NCBI GenBank assembly: GCA_945949385.1
Contig: CAMFEL010000129.1
Span: 1 to 5,451, forward strand
Direction: 5' to 3'
DNA: 5,451 nucleotides
Source of the DNA: an uncultured Clostridia bacterium
GTDB taxonomy: Bacteria > Bacillota > Clostridia > Oscillospirales > CAG-272
Positions 5,016-5,451 of this stretch are shown piece by piece. Position 1 is the stretch's first letter. Each line of letters opens with the position of its first letter. Below the pieces are notes generated by a model. The model was not told the origin of the DNA. It made no database searches and saw nothing but the letters and a program-made list of their open reading frames with translations. The position numbers were made by a program, and so were the translations under genes.

Positions 5016-5165
5016 TATGGGGCGCTGCTCCGCAAAAGAATACGGGGCGCTGACCCGTGCCTCGGTGGGTATATGCGAGGCTCCGCCTCGCGCTCCGCGG
5101 GATATATACGGGACTCCGCCCCGCGCCCCGGGTAAGCACATGCGAGGCTCTGCCTCGCGCTCCGC
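5016..5165. repeat. Five-unit GC-rich hairpin array
   Basis: Five degenerate units begin near 5016, 5041, 5072, 5108 and 5139 (spacing 25-36 bases), each opening TATG/TACG/CATG and then a short GC hairpin. Units 3 and 5 are nearly identical (5073-5098 and 5140-5165, one mismatch in 26) and contain the perfect stem GCGAGGC-tcc-GCCTCGC (loop tct in unit 5). Unit 4 has a one-base-broken version. Units 1 and 2 share GGGGCGCTG. Confidence 0.7.
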
Positions 5166-5167
5166 TC

Positions 5168-5193
5168 AGAACCTTTTTTGAGAAAAAGGTTCT
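5168..5193. terminator. Bidirectional terminator-type hairpin
   Basis: Perfect 11-bp stem AGAACCTTTTT with AAAAAGGTTCT around TGAG, directly after the last GC-rich unit. The T-rich half lies inside the stem rather than after it on the plus strand. It may terminate the DUF5685 operon or be the closing part of the repeat element. Confidence 0.65.
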
Positions 5194-5225
5194 AAGGACT
5201 CCAAAAAACTTTTAATTAGGGTATG

Positions 5226-5380
5226 GAAATATAGAATAGTTCCCGCAGGGGTGCCGCGCAAGCGGCGAGCGGGAAAAAGCACAGAAGAAAGTAAACTCTC
5301 TTCTGTGCTTTTTCTGTCGCTCCACGGACGGCTTCACCGTCCGCCCCTGCGGTAATGTGCAATTTGCTATTCTATCTTTC
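5226..5380. repeat. Symmetric 155-bp palindromic element able to fold as a cloverleaf
   Basis: Outer arms 5226-5239 and 5367-5380 match as inverted repeats at 13 of 14 positions. Inside, CCGCAGGGG (5243-5251) pairs with CCCCTGCGG (5344-5352). This closes three hairpins: GCCGC-gcaa-GCGGC (5253-5266, a GNRA-type loop), the central 16-bp stem (5273-5314, backed by GAGCG/CGCTC at 5267-5271 and 5318-5322) and CGGACGG-cttca-CCGTCCG (5325-5343). It may be a miniature transposable element, the end of a larger mobile element, or a compound terminator of the minus-strand gene. Confidence 0.7.
5273..5314 (-). terminator. Strong hairpin, probable terminator of the minus-strand gene entering from the right
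   Basis: A perfect 16-bp stem, GAAAAAGCACAGAAGA with its complement around a 10-base loop. It is the central branch of the 5226-5380 element and lies about 50 bases beyond the stop of the partial gene at the window edge. Its A/T-rich ends suit termination in either direction. Confidence 0.65.
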
Positions 5381-5451
5381 TGTGGGTAGCTTCAAGTCTG
5401 CTGTCGACACGCTCCCGAGCTTTGCTGTATTTCCGCCGCGAAACTTGAAGT
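5367..5451 (-). CDS. C-terminal end of an unidentified protein (cut by window edge)
   Basis: On the minus strand a frame enters from the window edge and ends with TAG (5367-5369) after 27 residues, reading LQVSRRKYSKARER then VDSRLEATHRKIE. The highly charged, helical composition is typical of a real protein tail, and a strong hairpin follows about 50 bases downstream as expected of a terminator. I do not recognise the family. Its stop codon lies inside the outer arm of the 5226-5380 palindrome. The opposite strand also has an open frame here (from ATG 5355), less protein-like. Too short to be sure. Confidence 0.4.
   Translation of the reverse strand, partial: LQVSRRKYSKARERVDSRLEATHRKIE

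Noticed and set aside
5016..5165. CRISPR array
   Set aside because: Units are themselves hairpins of uneven spacing (25-36 bases) without distinct repeat and spacer parts, and no cas gene is present.
5355..5451. Plus-strand open frame from ATG 5355 to the window edge
   Set aside because: It begins inside a palindrome with no ribosome binding site; the minus-strand frame looks more protein-like and is followed by a terminator.

Overview
The window looks like chromosomal DNA of a Gram-positive anaerobe of the class Clostridia, probably near the Oscillospiraceae/Ruminococcaceae. The signs are a DUF5685-type gene followed by a J-domain gene, tRNAs with encoded CCA ends, clostridial promoter and ribosome-binding-site style, and GC-rich hairpin arrays between genes. 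This placement is inference from gene content, not a database match.

Left part (1-2129, all genes on the minus strand). The first 143 bases are the N-terminus of an asparaginyl-tRNA synthetase (asnS) with its own consensus promoter. Next comes an XRE-type regulator of about 392 residues with a helical, TPR-like C-terminal half, its own promoter and a terminator-like hairpin. A 62-bp repeat, about 92 % identical and including the asnS -35 element, lies on both sides of the regulator gene, followed on both sides by GAAAATT-type AT-rich repeats. Upstream lies a broken four-helix-bundle (23S rRNA intervening-sequence type) gene, stopped at codon 26 although its promoter and ribosome binding site are intact.

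Middle (2131-2676). A chain of mini-hairpins separated by CATCAC, a perfect 18-bp terminator hairpin, then a minus-strand tRNA operon in transcription order Gly(TCC), Arg(TCT), His(GTG), driven by a consensus promoter.

Right part (2833-4972, plus strand). A tight three-gene operon: a DUF5685 protein with an N-terminal Cys cluster and two Asp-rich motifs resembling those of squalene/phytoene synthases; a J-domain protein with a TPR-like middle and a tail of ten cysteines; and a polytopic membrane protein. The first two genes overlap by 17 bases and the third begins 13 bases after the second, so the three probably work together. This is the best candidate in the window for an undescribed system. 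One reading is a membrane-associated, Hsp70-assisted enzyme module, but its chemistry cannot be read from the sequence.

End (4973-5451). No complete gene. It holds a five-unit GC-rich array, a terminator hairpin, a 155-bp symmetric element that can fold as a cloverleaf, and probably the last 27 codons of a minus-strand gene running off the window.
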